64,000 bases of DNA from Sphingomonas sp. TDK1. GTDB taxonomy: Bacteria; Pseudomonadota; Alphaproteobacteria; Sphingomonadales; Sphingomonadaceae. The stretch covers positions 1 through 64,000 of the forward strand of contig NZ_LXVY01000027.1 of assembly GCF_001650735.1 (NCBI RefSeq), read 5' to 3'. Numbering within the stretch: the stretch's first letter is position 1; the number at the start of each line of letters is the position of its first letter. Shown one piece after another: positions 51,033-59,656 of this stretch. A program made the position numbers and the translations under genes. Below the pieces are notes generated by a model. That model was given only the letters and a program-made list of their open reading frames with translations, did not search any database and had not been told where the DNA came from.

Positions 51033-52294
51033 CCGTCCCCGTCGCGCTGGTGGAGGATGATGCCGACTTTCGCGCGGCGCTCACCCAGCTGCTCACGCTT
51101 GCAGGCCATGCGGTGCGGCCGTTCGTCGATGCCGCCGGCGCGCTTGCCGCGATCGACCGCGATTTCCCCGGCGTCGTGGTCACTGATGTCCGGATGCCCG
51201 GTATGTCGGGCGTGGACATGTTTCACCGGCTGCGCGGCATCGATCCCGAACTGCCGGTGATCCTGATGACCGGGCACGGCGACGTCGCCATGGCGGTGGA
51301 GGCGATCAAGGCCGGCGCCTGGGACTTCCTTACCAAGCCCTTCCCCGGCGACGCGCTGGCCGCGGCATTGCAACGTGCCGGCAAGGCCCGCACGCTGGTG
51401 CTGGAGAACCGGCGCCTCCGTGCCGCCGGTACCGAGGCGGATACCGCGCTGATCGGCGAAAGCGCGCCGATCCGCCGTCTGCGAGAGATGATCCCGGTAC
51501 TCGCCGACACCGCGCTCGACCTGGTGCTGGAGGGCGCGACCGGCACGGGCAAGGAACTCTATGCTCGGCTCGTCCATCGCGCCGGGCGGCGGGGGCGGCA
51601 CCGGTTCCAGGCGCTGGACTGCGCGACGGTCCCGCCGGCGCTTGTCGAGCGCGAACTGTTCGGCCGGGACGGTCCGATCGCCCGCGCCGACCGGGGTACC
51701 CTGTTCCTCGATCATCTCGACCTGGCCACGCCCGAACTCCATCATCGGCTGGTGCGTTTCGCCGAAACCCGCACCGTGGCCGTCGACCAGCGCGATCCCG
51801 ATCCGGTCGACGTGCGCATCATCGCCGCGATCGGGGAGGGACGGGCCGCGGCGCTGCCGCCGGGCCTCTACCACCGGCTCGCCGGGGTGCCGCTCCGGCT
51901 GCCGCCCCTTGCCGAGCGGCGCGAGGACGTGCCCCTGCTGTTCGCCCATTTTGCCGCGCAGGCGGCGCGGCGCAATCGCCGCGCGGTGCCGGTGCTGACC
52001 GAGGCGGCGCATGCGGCCGCCGGCAGCGACTGGCCCGGCAATGTCCGCGAGATCGAGCGGGCCGCCGAGCGTTTCGTACTGGGGCTCGATGCCGTGCCGC
52101 CGTCCGCGCCGGAAGATACCCGCTCGCTGCCCGAGCGCATGGAGGCTTTCGAACGCACGGCGATCCTTGACGCCATCGCTGCCGCCAAGGGGGAGATCAA
52201 CGCCGCGATCGTCGCGCTCGGCCTGCCGCGCAAGACCTTCTACTATCGGGTCAAGCGCCTCGGGGTCGATCTGCGGCGCGCGCGGGGGCGTTGA
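51029..52294 (+). CDS. dctD: DctD-like response regulator lacking the GAFTGA loop
   Basis: A 421-residue NtrC-class regulator. The receiver holds the phospho-acceptor Asp in VVVTDVRMPGMSG and TKPF. The AAA domain has Walker A GATGTGKE, LPPLAERREDV and NVREIERAAERFVLG, and the C-terminus has a Fis-type helix-turn-helix (GEINAAIVALGLPRKTFYYR). Between ELFG and GTLFLD only about 12 residues (RDGPIARADR) remain, so the GAFTGA loop that touches sigma-54 is gone. Walker B ends LDHL instead of LDEI. ATPase and sigma-54 activation are therefore doubtful. It may act with the housekeeping sigma factor, like Rhodobacter NtrC. Confidence 0.9.
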   Translation: MTVPVALVEDDADFRAALTQLLTLAGHAVRPFVDAAGALAAIDRDFPGVVVTDVRMPGMSGVDMFHRLRGIDPELPVILMTGHGDVAMAVEAIKAGAWDFLTKPFPGDALAAALQRAGKARTLVLENRRLRAAGTEADTALIGESAPIRRLREMIPVLADTALDLVLEGATGTGKELYARLVHRAGRRGRHRFQALDCATVPPALVERELFGRDGPIARADRGTLFLDHLDLATPELHHRLVRFAETRTVAVDQRDPDPVDVRIIAAIGEGRAAALPPGLYHRLAGVPLRLPPLAERREDVPLLFAHFAAQAARRNRRAVPVLTEAAHAAAGSDWPGNVREIERAAERFVLGLDAVPPSAPEDTRSLPERMEAFERTAILDAIAAAKGEINAAIVALGLPRKTFYYRVKRLGVDLRRARGR

Positions 52295-52380
52295 CCGGAG
52301 CGACGCCCGTCAAGCCGAGGCGGGCTTTCGCCGCCGCTGCGATTTGCTAGGCTGTGGAAATGGTTAGGAGAGGCGGGGCG

Positions 52381-53343
52381 ATGCGGAAGGCGATCCTTGG
52401 GGCGATGCTGGTGCTGGCCGGAGCGGGAGGAACGCTGTCCGCCGCGCCTGCACCCGCGCCCAGGCCCGCTGCGTCAGTCCGTCCCGCCGAGGCGCAGGGC
52501 CGGCTGGAAGGACCGTTCGAGCTCCGCGCGCGCGCCTATCCTGGCACGGTTCGCCGCTACTGGGTCTATGTCCCCGCCGACTATGATCCGGTGCGGCCGC
52601 CCAACCTGCTGCTGTTCCAGGATGGGCAGCGCGCGACTAACCCCAGGGGATCGCTCAAGGTGCCCGCCGTGCTCGATGGGCTGCTCCAGGCACATGCGAT
52701 CCCGTCGACGCTGGCGATCTTCGTCACCCCCGGCAATCGGTCGGCGCACTATCCCACGACGCTCGGCATGGATAATCCCGACCACCGCGTCGAGGAATAT
52801 GATGCGCTGTCCGACGCCTATTCCCGGATGACGCTCGACGAGCTGCTGCCCGCCGTGGCGCAGCGCTGGCCCTTCACCAGCGATCCGAAGCGCCGCGCGA
52901 TCGCCGGCACCTCCAGCGGCGCGATCGCCGCCTTCACCGTGGCGTGGCGGCACCCGGACGCATTCGGCAACGTCCTGAGCTTCATCGGTAGCTATACGTC
53001 GATCGGGTTGCAGCTCGGGCCAGACGGCACGCCGCGCGTCTATGGCGGCGACACCTATCCAGGCCTGATCCGCAAAAGCGCCATCCGCCCGCTTCGCATC
53101 TTCCTGCAGGACGGGCGCAACGATCTCGATAATGAACATGGCAACTGGTTCCTGGCCAACCAGCAGATGGTGAAGAGCCTGCAATGGGCGAACGCCCATG
53201 CCGATGCGGCGCACGCCGCCGGCCCGCGCTACGACATCAGTTGGCGCTGGACCGATGGCAGCCATTCGGACGCCGATGGCGGCGCGCTGCTGCCCGAGGC
53301 GCTCCGCTGGATCTGGCGCGATCAGGCGGCGCGCGGGCGCTAG
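52381..53343 (+). CDS. Exported esterase (enterochelin-esterase-like alpha/beta hydrolase)
   Basis: A 320-residue exported protein of the esterase D/Fes group (PF00756). Signal peptide: AILGAMLVLAGAGGTLSAAP. The fold reads RRYWVYVPADYDPVRPPNLL, then the nucleophile elbow AIAGTSSGAIAAFTVAW (Ser), the acid DGRNDLDNEHGN and the His GSHSDADGG. Related proteins cleave acetyl or feruloyl groups from plant polysaccharides or siderophores; the substrate here is unknown. Good RBS (GAGAGGCGGGG) before ATG 52381. It follows dctD by 86 bases and ends in a 4-base overlap with the convergent LysR gene. Confidence 0.85.
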   Translation: MRKAILGAMLVLAGAGGTLSAAPAPAPRPAASVRPAEAQGRLEGPFELRARAYPGTVRRYWVYVPADYDPVRPPNLLLFQDGQRATNPRGSLKVPAVLDGLLQAHAIPSTLAIFVTPGNRSAHYPTTLGMDNPDHRVEEYDALSDAYSRMTLDELLPAVAQRWPFTSDPKRRAIAGTSSGAIAAFTVAWRHPDAFGNVLSFIGSYTSIGLQLGPDGTPRVYGGDTYPGLIRKSAIRPLRIFLQDGRNDLDNEHGNWFLANQQMVKSLQWANAHADAAHAAGPRYDISWRWTDGSHSDADGGALLPEALRWIWRDQAARGR

Positions 53344-54242
53344 GCTTCTGGACTGCCGTCGCCGCGCATCAGCGGGGCCAGATCGCGCATCTCTTCGGTC
53401 AGCCAGGCGAGGAAGCGGTCGATCCGGGGCAGCCCGCGCAGGTCGCGCGGCACCACCAGCCAGAAGCTGCGCTGGATGGCGATGCTGTCGGGCAGCACCC
53501 GGCGCAGCCCGGGGATCGCGTCGCCGAGGAAGCAGGGGAGGATGCCGCAGGCCTGGCCGCTGGCGATGATTTCCGCCTGGGCGTTGATGCTGGTGCTGCG
53601 GACATGCGGCACCAGTCGCCGGTCGATGTCGGAGAGGTAGCGCAGCTCGGGGGCATAGATCTGGTCGGTTACATAGCCGGTGATCGTCTGGGGCTGGAGA
53701 TCCTCGCTGCGCTCCAGCGGCGGCGCCGCCGCGAGATAGCCGGGGGTCGCATAGAGGCCGAGCGTATAGTCGGTCAGCTTGCGGGCGACGAGATCGCCGG
53801 TGCGCGGCCGCGCGAGCATCACCGCCACGTCCACTTCGCGGCGCGAAGGGCTTAGGAACCCGCTCGAGGCGATCAGGTCGATGCGGATATTGGGGAAGCG
53901 CGCGGTGAAGCGGTGCAGGCGCGGGGCGATGATCCGCGTGCCGAACCCCTCCGAGGCACTGACCCGCAGCGTGCCGGCAAGCGCGCTTTCCTGGGACGGG
54001 GTGCCGGCGATGGTCAGCGCATGCGCCTCGATCCGCTCCGCCTGGTCGAACAGCTGCTGTCCTTCCTCGGTGAGCAGATGCCCGGCGGGAGCGTGTTCGA
54101 ACAGCCGGCGGCCCAACGCGCCCTCCAGCCGCCGGATCCGCCGGCCGATCGTCGTCGCGTCCATGTCCAGCGCCGCCGCGGCGCGGCTGAGGCGCTGCGC
54201 CCGCGCCACCGCCAGGAACACGCGCAGATCGTCCCAGTCCAT
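53340..54242 (-). CDS. LysR-family transcriptional regulator
   Basis: A 300-residue LysR regulator. The N-terminal helix-turn-helix shows MDWDDLRVFLAVARAQRLSR, then AAAALDMDATTIGRRIRRLE and LGRRLFEHAPAGHLLTEEGQ. The effector domain has a typical RLHRFTARFPNIRIDLIAS start. The ATG at 54242 has GGGGAG upstream. It diverges from the methylmalonate-semialdehyde dehydrogenase gene (113-base gap), and probably activates the valine genes, in the manner of MmsR-type regulators although from another family. That target is inferred from position. Confidence 0.9.
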   Translation of the reverse strand: MDWDDLRVFLAVARAQRLSRAAAALDMDATTIGRRIRRLEGALGRRLFEHAPAGHLLTEEGQQLFDQAERIEAHALTIAGTPSQESALAGTLRVSASEGFGTRIIAPRLHRFTARFPNIRIDLIASSGFLSPSRREVDVAVMLARPRTGDLVARKLTDYTLGLYATPGYLAAAPPLERSEDLQPQTITGYVTDQIYAPELRYLSDIDRRLVPHVRSTSINAQAEIIASGQACGILPCFLGDAIPGLRRVLPDSIAIQRSFWLVVPRDLRGLPRIDRFLAWLTEEMRDLAPLMRGDGSPEA

Positions 54243-54354
54243 CCCATGCTCCCCACGGCCTGCAGTTTTGCAGGGTGAACCTGCACTTTCTACCTCTTGC
54301 CTGCATGGCTGAAACACTTCAACGCTTGGCGCAAGGATAGGATGGAGCCAGGCA

Positions 54355-55854
54355 ATGCGGTTGATCGAGCACGTGATTCCCGGACACGCCGGGGGCGGCG
54401 CGGGCCGTCGGTCGCAGGTTTTCGACCCCAATAGCGGTGCCGTGCAGGCCGAGGTTGCGCTCGGCACCGCCGCGGATCTCGATCGCGCGGTGGCCGCGGC
54501 GATGGCGGCGCAGCCGGGCTGGGCGGCGACCAACCCCCAGCGCCGCGCCCGCGTGATGTTCCGCTTCAAGGAACTGGTCGAGGCGAACATGGACGCGCTC
54601 GCGCACACGCTCTCCTCCGAGCATGGCAAGGTGATCGCCGATTCGAAGGGCGATATCCAGCGCGGGCTGGAAGTGATCGAGTTCGCCTGCGGCATCCCGC
54701 ATGCGCTGAAGGGCGAGTACACGCAGGGCGCCGGCCCCGGAATCGACGTTTATTCGATGCGGATGCCGCTCGGCATCGGTGCGGGCATCACCCCGTTCAA
54801 CTTCCCGGCGATGATCCCGATGTGGATGTTCGGGGTCGCGATCGCCTGCGGCAACGCTTTTCTCCTCAAGCCTTCCGAGCGCGATCCCAGCGTTCCCGTC
54901 CGCCTCGCCGAGCTGATGCTGGAGGCCGGCGCGCCCGAGGGCATCCTGCAAGTGGTGCAGGGCGACAAGGAGATGGTCGACGCGATCCTCGACCATCCGG
55001 CGATCGGTGCGGTCAGCTTCGTCGGCTCGTCCGACATCGCGCACTATGTCTACCAGCGCGGCGTAGCAGCAGGAAAGCGCGTCCAGGCGATGGGCGGCGC
55101 CAAGAACCACGGCATCGTCATGCCCGACGCGGATCTCGACCAGGTGGTCGCCGACCTCTCCGGCGCCGCGTTCGGCTCGGCCGGTGAGCGCTGCATGGCG
55201 CTGCCCGTCGTGGTGCCGGTCGGCGACAAGACCGCCGATGCCTTGCGCGAAAAGCTGATCCCCGCGATCGAGGCGCTGCGGGTGGGCGTCTCCACCGATG
55301 CCGAGGCGCAATATGGCCCGGTGGTCAACGCCGCGCACAAGGCCCGGGTCGAGAACTGGATCCAGACCGGCGTCGACGAAGGCGCGGAACTGGTGATCGA
55401 CGGTCGCGGCTTCCAGCTGCAGGGCCATGAGCAGGGCTTCTTCATCGGCCCCTCGCTGTTCGACCGCGTGACGCCAGCCATGAAGAGCTATCAGGAGGAG
55501 ATCTTCGGCCCGGTCCTCCAGATCGTCCGCGCCCCTGATTTCGAGACCGCGCTGCGCCTCCCGAGCGAGCACCAATATGGCAACGGCGTCGCGATCTTCA
55601 CCCGCAACGGCCACGCCGCGCGCGAGTTCGCCGCGCGGGTGAATGTCGGCATGGTCGGCATCAACGTGCCGATCCCGGTGCCGGTGGCGTATCACAGCTT
55701 CGGCGGCTGGAAGCGCTCGGCCTTCGGCGACGTCAACCAGCACGGCATGGAAGGCGTCCGGTTCTGGACCAAGGTGAAGACGGTCACCCAGCGCTGGCCC
55801 GACGGCGGTGTGGGCGACGCGGCCAACGCGTTCGTCATCCCGACGATGGGGTGA
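54355..55854 (+). CDS. mmsA: Methylmalonate-semialdehyde dehydrogenase (CoA-acylating)
   Basis: A 499-residue aldehyde dehydrogenase that turns methylmalonate semialdehyde into propionyl-CoA, the last step of distal valine breakdown. Catalytic Cys280 lies in GSAGERCMALPVVVP. The SMRMPLGIGAGITPFNFPAM segment and the FGDVNQHGMEGVRFWTKVKT end are diagnostic of MmsA as against other aldehyde dehydrogenases. No RBS of note, but ATG 54355 gives a full-length protein. The other valine genes follow after the inserted GIY-YIG unit. Confidence 0.93.
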   Translation: MRLIEHVIPGHAGGGAGRRSQVFDPNSGAVQAEVALGTAADLDRAVAAAMAAQPGWAATNPQRRARVMFRFKELVEANMDALAHTLSSEHGKVIADSKGDIQRGLEVIEFACGIPHALKGEYTQGAGPGIDVYSMRMPLGIGAGITPFNFPAMIPMWMFGVAIACGNAFLLKPSERDPSVPVRLAELMLEAGAPEGILQVVQGDKEMVDAILDHPAIGAVSFVGSSDIAHYVYQRGVAAGKRVQAMGGAKNHGIVMPDADLDQVVADLSGAAFGSAGERCMALPVVVPVGDKTADALREKLIPAIEALRVGVSTDAEAQYGPVVNAAHKARVENWIQTGVDEGAELVIDGRGFQLQGHEQGFFIGPSLFDRVTPAMKSYQEEIFGPVLQIVRAPDFETALRLPSEHQYGNGVAIFTRNGHAAREFAARVNVGMVGINVPIPVPVAYHSFGGWKRSAFGDVNQHGMEGVRFWTKVKTVTQRWPDGGVGDAANAFVIPTMG

Positions 55855-55885
55855 TGGTGGTGGCGGCGCGGCACCTCGCTCTTCC

Positions 55886-55979
55886 GTCATCCCGGCGAAA
55901 GCCGGGATCCATTGGGGTCACCGTCGCGGCTCCAGCCCCGACGGAGTGGCGAATAGATCCCGACTTTCGTCGGGATGAC
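55886..55979 (+). repeat. 94-base REP-like palindromic element (copy A)
   Basis: The element starts with the hairpin ATCCCGGC-GAAA-GCCGGGAT (55889-55908) and ends with ATCCCGAC-TTTC-GTCGGGAT (55957-55976). GTCAT/ATGAC borders flank these, and the ~46-base centre is partly palindromic. Copy B (56330-56423) has the same length and is its inverted repeat: CCATTGGGGTC and GTGGCGAAT are shared in reverse order. GTCATCCCGGCGAAAGCCGG is a common dispersed repeat core in sphingomonads and Caulobacter relatives (from memory). It sits 32 bases after mmsA. Confidence 0.85.
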
Positions 55980-55997
55980 AGAAGAGGGGATAACGAT

Positions 55998-56315
55998 TTA
56001 GGGCTCGGGCGTGTCCAACGGCGGGAAGCCGAGGCTGATGGCGAGGTCCTCCCAGAAGGGGTTCTCCCGCTCGATCAGCACCACCTTCCAGTCGCGCTTC
56101 CATTCCTTGAGCTGCTTCTCGCGCCGGATCGCCGCCGCCATGTCGCCGCCGACCTCGTACCAGACAAGGCGCTTGACGTTGTTGCGTTTGGTGAAGCCCG
56201 GCACCGTACCGCTGCGGTGCTGATGGATCCGCCCCATCAGGTCCGACGTGACGCCGGTGTAGAGCGTACCGTGGCGCCCGCTCGCCAGCATGTAGACGCA
56301 GGGCAGTTTGCCCAC
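55998..56315 (-). CDS. GIY-YIG nuclease domain protein
   Basis: A 105-residue single-domain endonuclease-like protein. The signature reads CVYMLASGRHGTLYTGVTSD, then LMGRIHQHRSG with the catalytic Arg; the conserved tail has AIRREKQLKEWKRDWKVVLI with the catalytic Glu, ending NPFWEDLA. This is the YhbQ/UPF0213-like group, which lacks the UvrC extensions. It lies on the strand opposite to the valine genes, with its start 14 bases from element B and its stop 18 bases from element A, and so interrupts what is otherwise a valine gene cluster. Function unknown; see the findings for a mobility hypothesis. Confidence 0.92.
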   Translation of the reverse strand: MGKLPCVYMLASGRHGTLYTGVTSDLMGRIHQHRSGTVPGFTKRNNVKRLVWYEVGGDMAAAIRREKQLKEWKRDWKVVLIERENPFWEDLAISLGFPPLDTPEP

Positions 56316-56329
56316 CTTACCCCTCCACC

Positions 56330-56423
56330 GTCATCCCGGCGAAAGCCGGGATCCATTCGCCACCCGGCAGCAGCAAGAACCGTAGCGGCGACCCCAATGG
56401 ATCCCGACTTTCGTCGGGATGAC
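56330..56423 (-). repeat. 94-base REP-like palindromic element (copy B, inverted relative to A)
   Basis: This 94-base element begins with ATCCCGGC-GAAA-GCCGGGAT (56333-56352) and ends ATCCCGAC-TTTC-GTCGGGAT (56401-56420). Its centre reversed reads CCATTGGGGTC...GGTGGCGAAT as in copy A. Both outer ends therefore show GTCATCCCGG or its partner, with A and B pointing at each other across the nuclease gene. It ends 20 bases before the acyl-CoA dehydrogenase start. Confidence 0.85.
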
Positions 56424-56443
56424 GATGCTAGACAAGTGAACCC

Positions 56444-57589
56444 ATGACCCACCAGTTCGACCTCACCGACGACCAGCGCCAGATTCAGGAGATGGCGCAG
56501 AAGTTCACCGCCGATGCGATCACCCCGCATGCGGCCGAATGGGACGAGAAGCACGTCTTCCCCCGCGATACGATCAAGGCCGCCGCCGAGCTCGGCTTCG
56601 CGGCGATCTATGTTTCGGAGGAATCGGGCGGCATCGGGCTCGGCCGGCTCGAATCGGCGCTGATCTTCGAGGCGATGGCCTATGGCTGCCCCTCCACCTC
56701 GGCGTTCATCTCGATCCACAACATGGCCGCGTGGATGATCGACCGCTTCGGCGCGCAGGCCGTGAAGGACAAGTATCTCCCCAGCCTGGTCACCATGGAC
56801 CGGCTGGCCAGTTACTGCCTCACCGAACCGGGCTCGGGCTCCGACGCGGCGGCGCTGAAGACGCGCGCGGTGCGGGACGGCGATCACTATATCGTCACCG
56901 GCACCAAGCAGTTCATCTCGGGCGGCGGCGAGAACGACCTCTACCTCACCATGGTCCGCACCGGCGAGGATGGCCCCAAGGGCATTTCCTGCCTCGCGAT
57001 CGAGAAAGACATGCCGGGCGTCAGCTTCGGTGCGCAGGAGCGCAAGCTCGGCTGGCACTCGCAGCCGACGGCGCAGGTGATGCTCGACAATGTCCGCGTG
57101 CCGGTGGAAAATCTGGTCGGCGCCGAGGGCGAGGGCTTCCGCATCGCGATGATGGGGCTGGACGGCGGCCGGCTCAACATCGGGGCCTGCTCGCTGGGCG
57201 GCGCGCAGCGCTGCCTCGACGAGACGATCCGCTACACGCAGGAGCGCAGGCAGTTCGGCAAGGCCATCGCCGATTTCCAGAATAGCCAGTTCATGCTCGC
57301 CGACATGGCGACCGAGCTTGAGGCAGCGCGCGCGCTGCTCTACCTCGCCGCCGCAAAGGTGACGGCGGGCACCGGGGACAAGACCCGCTTCGCTGCGATG
57401 GCCAAGCGGCTCGCTACCGACACCGGCTCGTCGGTGGTCGATCGTGCGCTGCAGCTGCACGGCGGCTATGGCTATCTGATGGACTATCCGATCGAGCGTT
57501 TCTGGCGCGACCTGCGCGTGCATTCGATCCTCGAAGGCACCAACCAGGTCATGCGGATGATTGTTGGCCGCGAGCTGCTGCGCGATTGA
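56444..57589 (+). CDS. Acyl-CoA dehydrogenase (isobutyryl-CoA dehydrogenase type)
   Basis: A 381-residue flavoprotein. Motifs are LASYCLTEPGSGSDAAALKT (FAD/substrate loop), YIVTGTKQFISGGGENDLYL and the C-terminal HSILEGTNQVMRMIVGRELL with the catalytic Glu region. The order and length match ACAD8-type isobutyryl-CoA dehydrogenases, which make methacrylyl-CoA. Surrounding genes (hydratase, hydrolase, MmsB, MmsA) support the valine assignment, though related branched-chain substrates are possible. Start ATG 56444; no strong RBS because element B ends nearby. Confidence 0.9.
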   Translation: MTHQFDLTDDQRQIQEMAQKFTADAITPHAAEWDEKHVFPRDTIKAAAELGFAAIYVSEESGGIGLGRLESALIFEAMAYGCPSTSAFISIHNMAAWMIDRFGAQAVKDKYLPSLVTMDRLASYCLTEPGSGSDAAALKTRAVRDGDHYIVTGTKQFISGGGENDLYLTMVRTGEDGPKGISCLAIEKDMPGVSFGAQERKLGWHSQPTAQVMLDNVRVPVENLVGAEGEGFRIAMMGLDGGRLNIGACSLGGAQRCLDETIRYTQERRQFGKAIADFQNSQFMLADMATELEAARALLYLAAAKVTAGTGDKTRFAAMAKRLATDTGSSVVDRALQLHGGYGYLMDYPIERFWRDLRVHSILEGTNQVMRMIVGRELLRD

Positions 57590-57707
57590 GCCGGAAAATG
57601 CTTTTCTACACACGAGGGTTTATGCGTTGTTCTGAACAGTCCCGTGCGCGGGCCGGAGAAGGCGCCGGGTTAGTGCCGCTTTGCCGGAACTTTCGCGGTG
57701 GAGCGGC

Positions 57708-58745
57708 ATGACCGAAATCCTCACTTCGATCGACAGCCCTGTCGCCCGCCTGCGGCTGAACCGGCCGAAGGCGCTGCATGCGCTCAACACCGCGATGTGC
57801 CAGGCGATGCTCGACGCGCTGGACGCCTGGGAGCAGGACGACGCCGTCCATATCGTGCTGCTGGATCATGCCGAGGGCCGCGGCTTCTGCGCGGGCGGCG
57901 ACATCCGCATGATCGCGGCGAGCGGCGCGAGCGACGGCGCCGAAGCGGCCGACTTCTTCCGTGCCGAATATCGGCTCAACCATCGGCTGTTCACCTATCC
58001 CAAGCCGATCATCGCCTTTGCGGACGGCATCGTGATGGGCGGCGGCGTCGGCATCTCGCAGCCGGCGCGCTACCGGGTGACGACCGAGAACACGAAGTTC
58101 GCCATGCCCGAGACGGGCATCGGCCTGTTCCCGGACGTGGGCGGCGGCTGGTATCTCTCGCGCGTTCCCGGGCGGATGGGCGAGTATCTGGCGCTGACGG
58201 GCCACCGGCTTGATGGTGCCGAATGCCTCGCACTCGGCCTTGCGACCCACTACCTCCCGGCCGAGGCGCTGGAGTCGGCCAAGGCGCAGATCGCCACCGC
58301 GCCGGATAAGGTGCTGGCGATCCTCGGCGACCTTTCGATCGAGCCGCCGATCGCGACGATCCTCGCCCACTATGCAGATATCGACCGGCTGTTTGCCGGA
58401 GACAGCGTAGAAGACATCTTCGCTGCGCTCGAGGCCGAGGGCAGCGACTGGGCGATGGCCACTCTCGCCACGCTGCGCACCAAGTCGCCCCAGGCCTGCA
58501 AGGTTTCCCTCCGGATCGTTCGCGAGGGCCGCGAGATGCCCGATTTCGCGGCCGAGATGGCGCAGGAATATGCCGTCGCCACCCGCGTCTGCCGCTTGCC
58601 CGATTTCGCGGAGGGGGTGCGCGCGGTGATTGTCGACAAGGACAATGCGCCGCGCTGGTCGCCTGCCACGCCGGAAGCGGTGGACAGTGCCGCGATCGAC
58701 GCCATCTTCGCGCCGTTGCCGCCTGAGTCGGCGTGGAAGCCCTGA
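57708..58745 (+). CDS. 3-hydroxyisobutyryl-CoA hydrolase
   Basis: A 345-residue crotonase-fold hydrolase. It frees 3-hydroxyisobutyrate from CoA, avoiding loss of the reactive methacrylyl-CoA. Typical of the HIBCH branch: LLDHAEGRGFCAGGDIRMIA, DGIVMGGGVGISQPARYRV and FAMPETGIGLFPDVGGGWYL, and a long C-terminal part (to ~345) absent in plain enoyl-CoA hydratases. The ATG at 57708 has GGTGGAGCGG. It starts 118 bases after the acyl-CoA dehydrogenase. Confidence 0.92.
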   Translation: MTEILTSIDSPVARLRLNRPKALHALNTAMCQAMLDALDAWEQDDAVHIVLLDHAEGRGFCAGGDIRMIAASGASDGAEAADFFRAEYRLNHRLFTYPKPIIAFADGIVMGGGVGISQPARYRVTTENTKFAMPETGIGLFPDVGGGWYLSRVPGRMGEYLALTGHRLDGAECLALGLATHYLPAEALESAKAQIATAPDKVLAILGDLSIEPPIATILAHYADIDRLFAGDSVEDIFAALEAEGSDWAMATLATLRTKSPQACKVSLRIVREGREMPDFAAEMAQEYAVATRVCRLPDFAEGVRAVIVDKDNAPRWSPATPEAVDSAAIDAIFAPLPPESAWKP

Positions 58746-58757
58746 ACGGAGAAGAAC

Positions 58758-59534
58758 ATGTCCGCCTATGAAACCCTCCTCGTCGAGCAGAGCGGCGCCG
58801 TCACGCTCGTCACGCTCAACCGGCCCAAGGCGCTCAACGCGTTGAACAGCCAGGTGCTGAGCGAATTGCTGGACGTCATGCGCGCCTTCGATGCCGATCC
58901 CTCCCAGGGCTGCGCGGTGCTGACCGGCAGCGAAAAGGCGTTCGCCGCCGGTGCCGACATCAAGGAAATGCAGGCGCAGGGCTTTGCCGACATGTACGGC
59001 CACGACTTCTTCGCCGGCTGGGACGCCTTCACCCGCACCCGCAAGCCGATCATCGCGGCCGTATCGGGCTATGCGCTGGGCGGCGGCTGCGAAGTGGCGA
59101 TGATGTGCGACTTCATCCTCGCGGCGGACACGGCCAAGTTCGGCCAGCCCGAGATCAAGCTGGGCGTCTCGCCCGGCATGGGCGGCTCGCAGCGGCTCAC
59201 CCGTGCCGTGGGCAAGGCCAAGGCGATGGAGATGTGCCTCACCGGCCGGATGATGGACGCTGCCGAGGCCGAGCGCGCCGGGCTGGTCAGCCGCATCCTG
59301 CCCGCTGCCGAACTGGTCGAGGAAGCGGTGCAGACCGCTGCGGCCATCGCCGCGATGCCGCCGCTGGCGGTGAAGGCGAACAAGGAAATGGTCAACGCCG
59401 CCTTCGAGACGAGCTTGGCCCAGGGCGTGCAATTCGAGCGCCGCCTGTTCCACGCGCTGTTCGGCACCGAGGACCAGAAGGAAGGCATGGCGGCCTTCGT
59501 CGAGAAGCGTCCCGGGAATTGGATAGGACGTTGA
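58758..59534 (+). CDS. Enoyl-CoA hydratase
   Basis: A 258-residue crotonase-family hydratase. Motifs are [40 protein letters not shown] and [20 protein letters not shown], with both catalytic Glu positions of ECHS1-type enzymes. In this cluster it would add water to methacrylyl-CoA, giving 3-hydroxyisobutyryl-CoA. It starts 12 bases after the hydrolase gene, so the two are one transcript. Confidence 0.9.
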   Translation: MSAYETLLVEQSGAVTLVTLNRPKALNALNSQVLSELLDVMRAFDADPSQGCAVLTGSEKAFAAGADIKEMQAQGFADMYGHDFFAGWDAFTRTRKPIIAAVSGYALGGGCEVAMMCDFILAADTAKFGQPEIKLGVSPGMGGSQRLTRAVGKAKAMEMCLTGRMMDAAEAERAGLVSRILPAAELVEEAVQTAAAIAAMPPLAVKANKEMVNAAFETSLAQGVQFERRLFHALFGTEDQKEGMAAFVEKRPGNWIGR

Positions 59535-59537
59535 TTA

Positions 59538-59649
59538 CTCCCCTCCCGCTTGCGGGAGGGGGCTGGGGGGTGGGCCCCCGGCATCTGCGACACCATCGCT
59601 TGTGGATGGGAGGGCCCACCCCCGACCCCTCCGGCAAGCGGGAGGGGAG
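59538..59649. repeat. 112-base inverted repeat between the hydratase and mmsB genes
   Basis: The arm starting CTCCCCTCCCGCTTGCGGGA at 59538 is mirrored by the arm ending GGAGGGGAG at 59649. Each arm is about 42 bases and itself holds shorter hairpins (CCCGCTTGCGGG; GGTGGGCCC). The type is different from the 94-base elements at 55886 and 56330. The right end supplies GGAGGGGAG, the apparent ribosome binding site of mmsB 8 bases later. It looks like a dispersed sphingomonad intergenic element. Confidence 0.75.
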
Positions 59650-59656
59650 CTAAGAC

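Noticed and set aside
57590..57707. Possible short gene before the hydrolase (ATG at 57621)
   Set aside because: The frame is about 30 codons, has no domain character and overlaps the hydrolase RBS; treated as leader DNA.
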